Assembly (NCBI RefSeq): GCF_000685075.1
Contig: NZ_BAYD01000010.1
Span: 124,001-188,000, forward strand
Direction of reading: 5' to 3'
DNA from: Paraburkholderia oxyphila NBRC 105797
GTDB lineage: Bacteria > Pseudomonadota > Gammaproteobacteria > Burkholderiales > Burkholderiaceae
DNA length: 64,000 nucleotides
Shown here piece after piece: positions 63,877 through 64,000 of the stretch. The notes under the pieces are model-generated. The model was given only the letters and a program-made list of their open reading frames with translations. It was not told where the DNA came from and made no database searches. Numbering within the stretch: position 1 is the stretch's first letter; each line of letters begins with the position of its first letter. Position numbers and translations under genes: made by a program.

Positions 63877-64000
63877 GGCTGCCGAAGTTTGTGGGCGCGC
63901 GTGCGGCTTCGGTCGCGCAAGGCAAGGGCCTCATGCGCCTGATACGCCTCATGCGGCTCAAGCCGGTTCCATGCCGTGGAGAAGCTTCGCCGGGCCGGCT

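Overview
The window is GC-rich DNA from a Gram-negative bacterium, most likely a Burkholderiaceae member (Paraburkholderia/Caballeronia-like) and plausibly a secondary replicon. Reasons: two Burkholderia-type trimeric porins, nine LysR-type regulators (LTTRs) among about 57 intact genes, many catabolic operons each beside a divergent LysR gene, and no ribosomal, tRNA or replication genes. No transposase, CRISPR array, rRNA or tRNA was recognised.

Layout. 0-8 kb: 3' part of an FAD/Fe-S dehydrogenase followed by a LysR gene; a VOC protein; a cytochrome c with a molybdopterin-fold-like domain; a LysR gene divergent from a two-gene membrane operon. 7.9-12.3 kb: M20 amidohydrolase, orphan amino-acid binding protein and porin, with a divergent LysR gene. 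12.3-16.3 kb: CitMHS transporter, AtuA-type protein and small AtuA-related protein, with a divergent LysR gene. 16.4-22.8 kb: coniferyl-aldehyde-type dehydrogenase with divergent TetR, then a DJ-1/Hsp31 protein, an acetoacetate-decarboxylase-family/enoyl-reductase-family operon and an alpha/beta hydrolase. The last three units share promoters with the stretched 19-bp spacer typical of MerR-type activation. 22.8-34.4 kb: an accessory-looking stretch bracketed by broken genes (ABC ATPase tail, carboxymuconolactone-decarboxylase remnant). It holds a methyltransferase, metallophosphoesterase, GMC oxidoreductase, molybdenum hydroxylase large subunit with a wrecked 2Fe-2S partner, HbpS-like protein, AraC and an MHS transporter.

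34.4-45.4 kb: XRE regulator, NTF2-like protein, FKBP isomerase, LysR, M24-family protein, LysR with NAD-dependent formate dehydrogenase and HPP protein; then a Rieske oxygenase co-transcribed with rubredoxin and a rubredoxin-reductase-like flavoprotein, and pirin/DoxX. 45.6-54.9 kb: a five-gene CoA-ester operon (two type III CoA-transferases, MmgE/PrpD, crotonase, thiolase) divergent from flavin reductase, MFS transporter and LysR across a region with a large inverted repeat. 54.9-59.4 kb: C45 acyltransferase, esterase and MHS transporter with a divergent LysR gene. 59.4-63.9 kb: membrane protein, porin and ModA-like binding protein, divergent from a LysR protein that carries two N-terminal helix-turn-helix domains.

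As a whole the window reads as inducible peripheral catabolism: uptake by porins and secondary carriers, opening chemistry by oxygenases, amidohydrolases and CoA-transferases, and local regulators. Substrates are not determined by the sequence; pathway statements below are marked as inference. Function calls come from motif recognition by eye, not from database searches.
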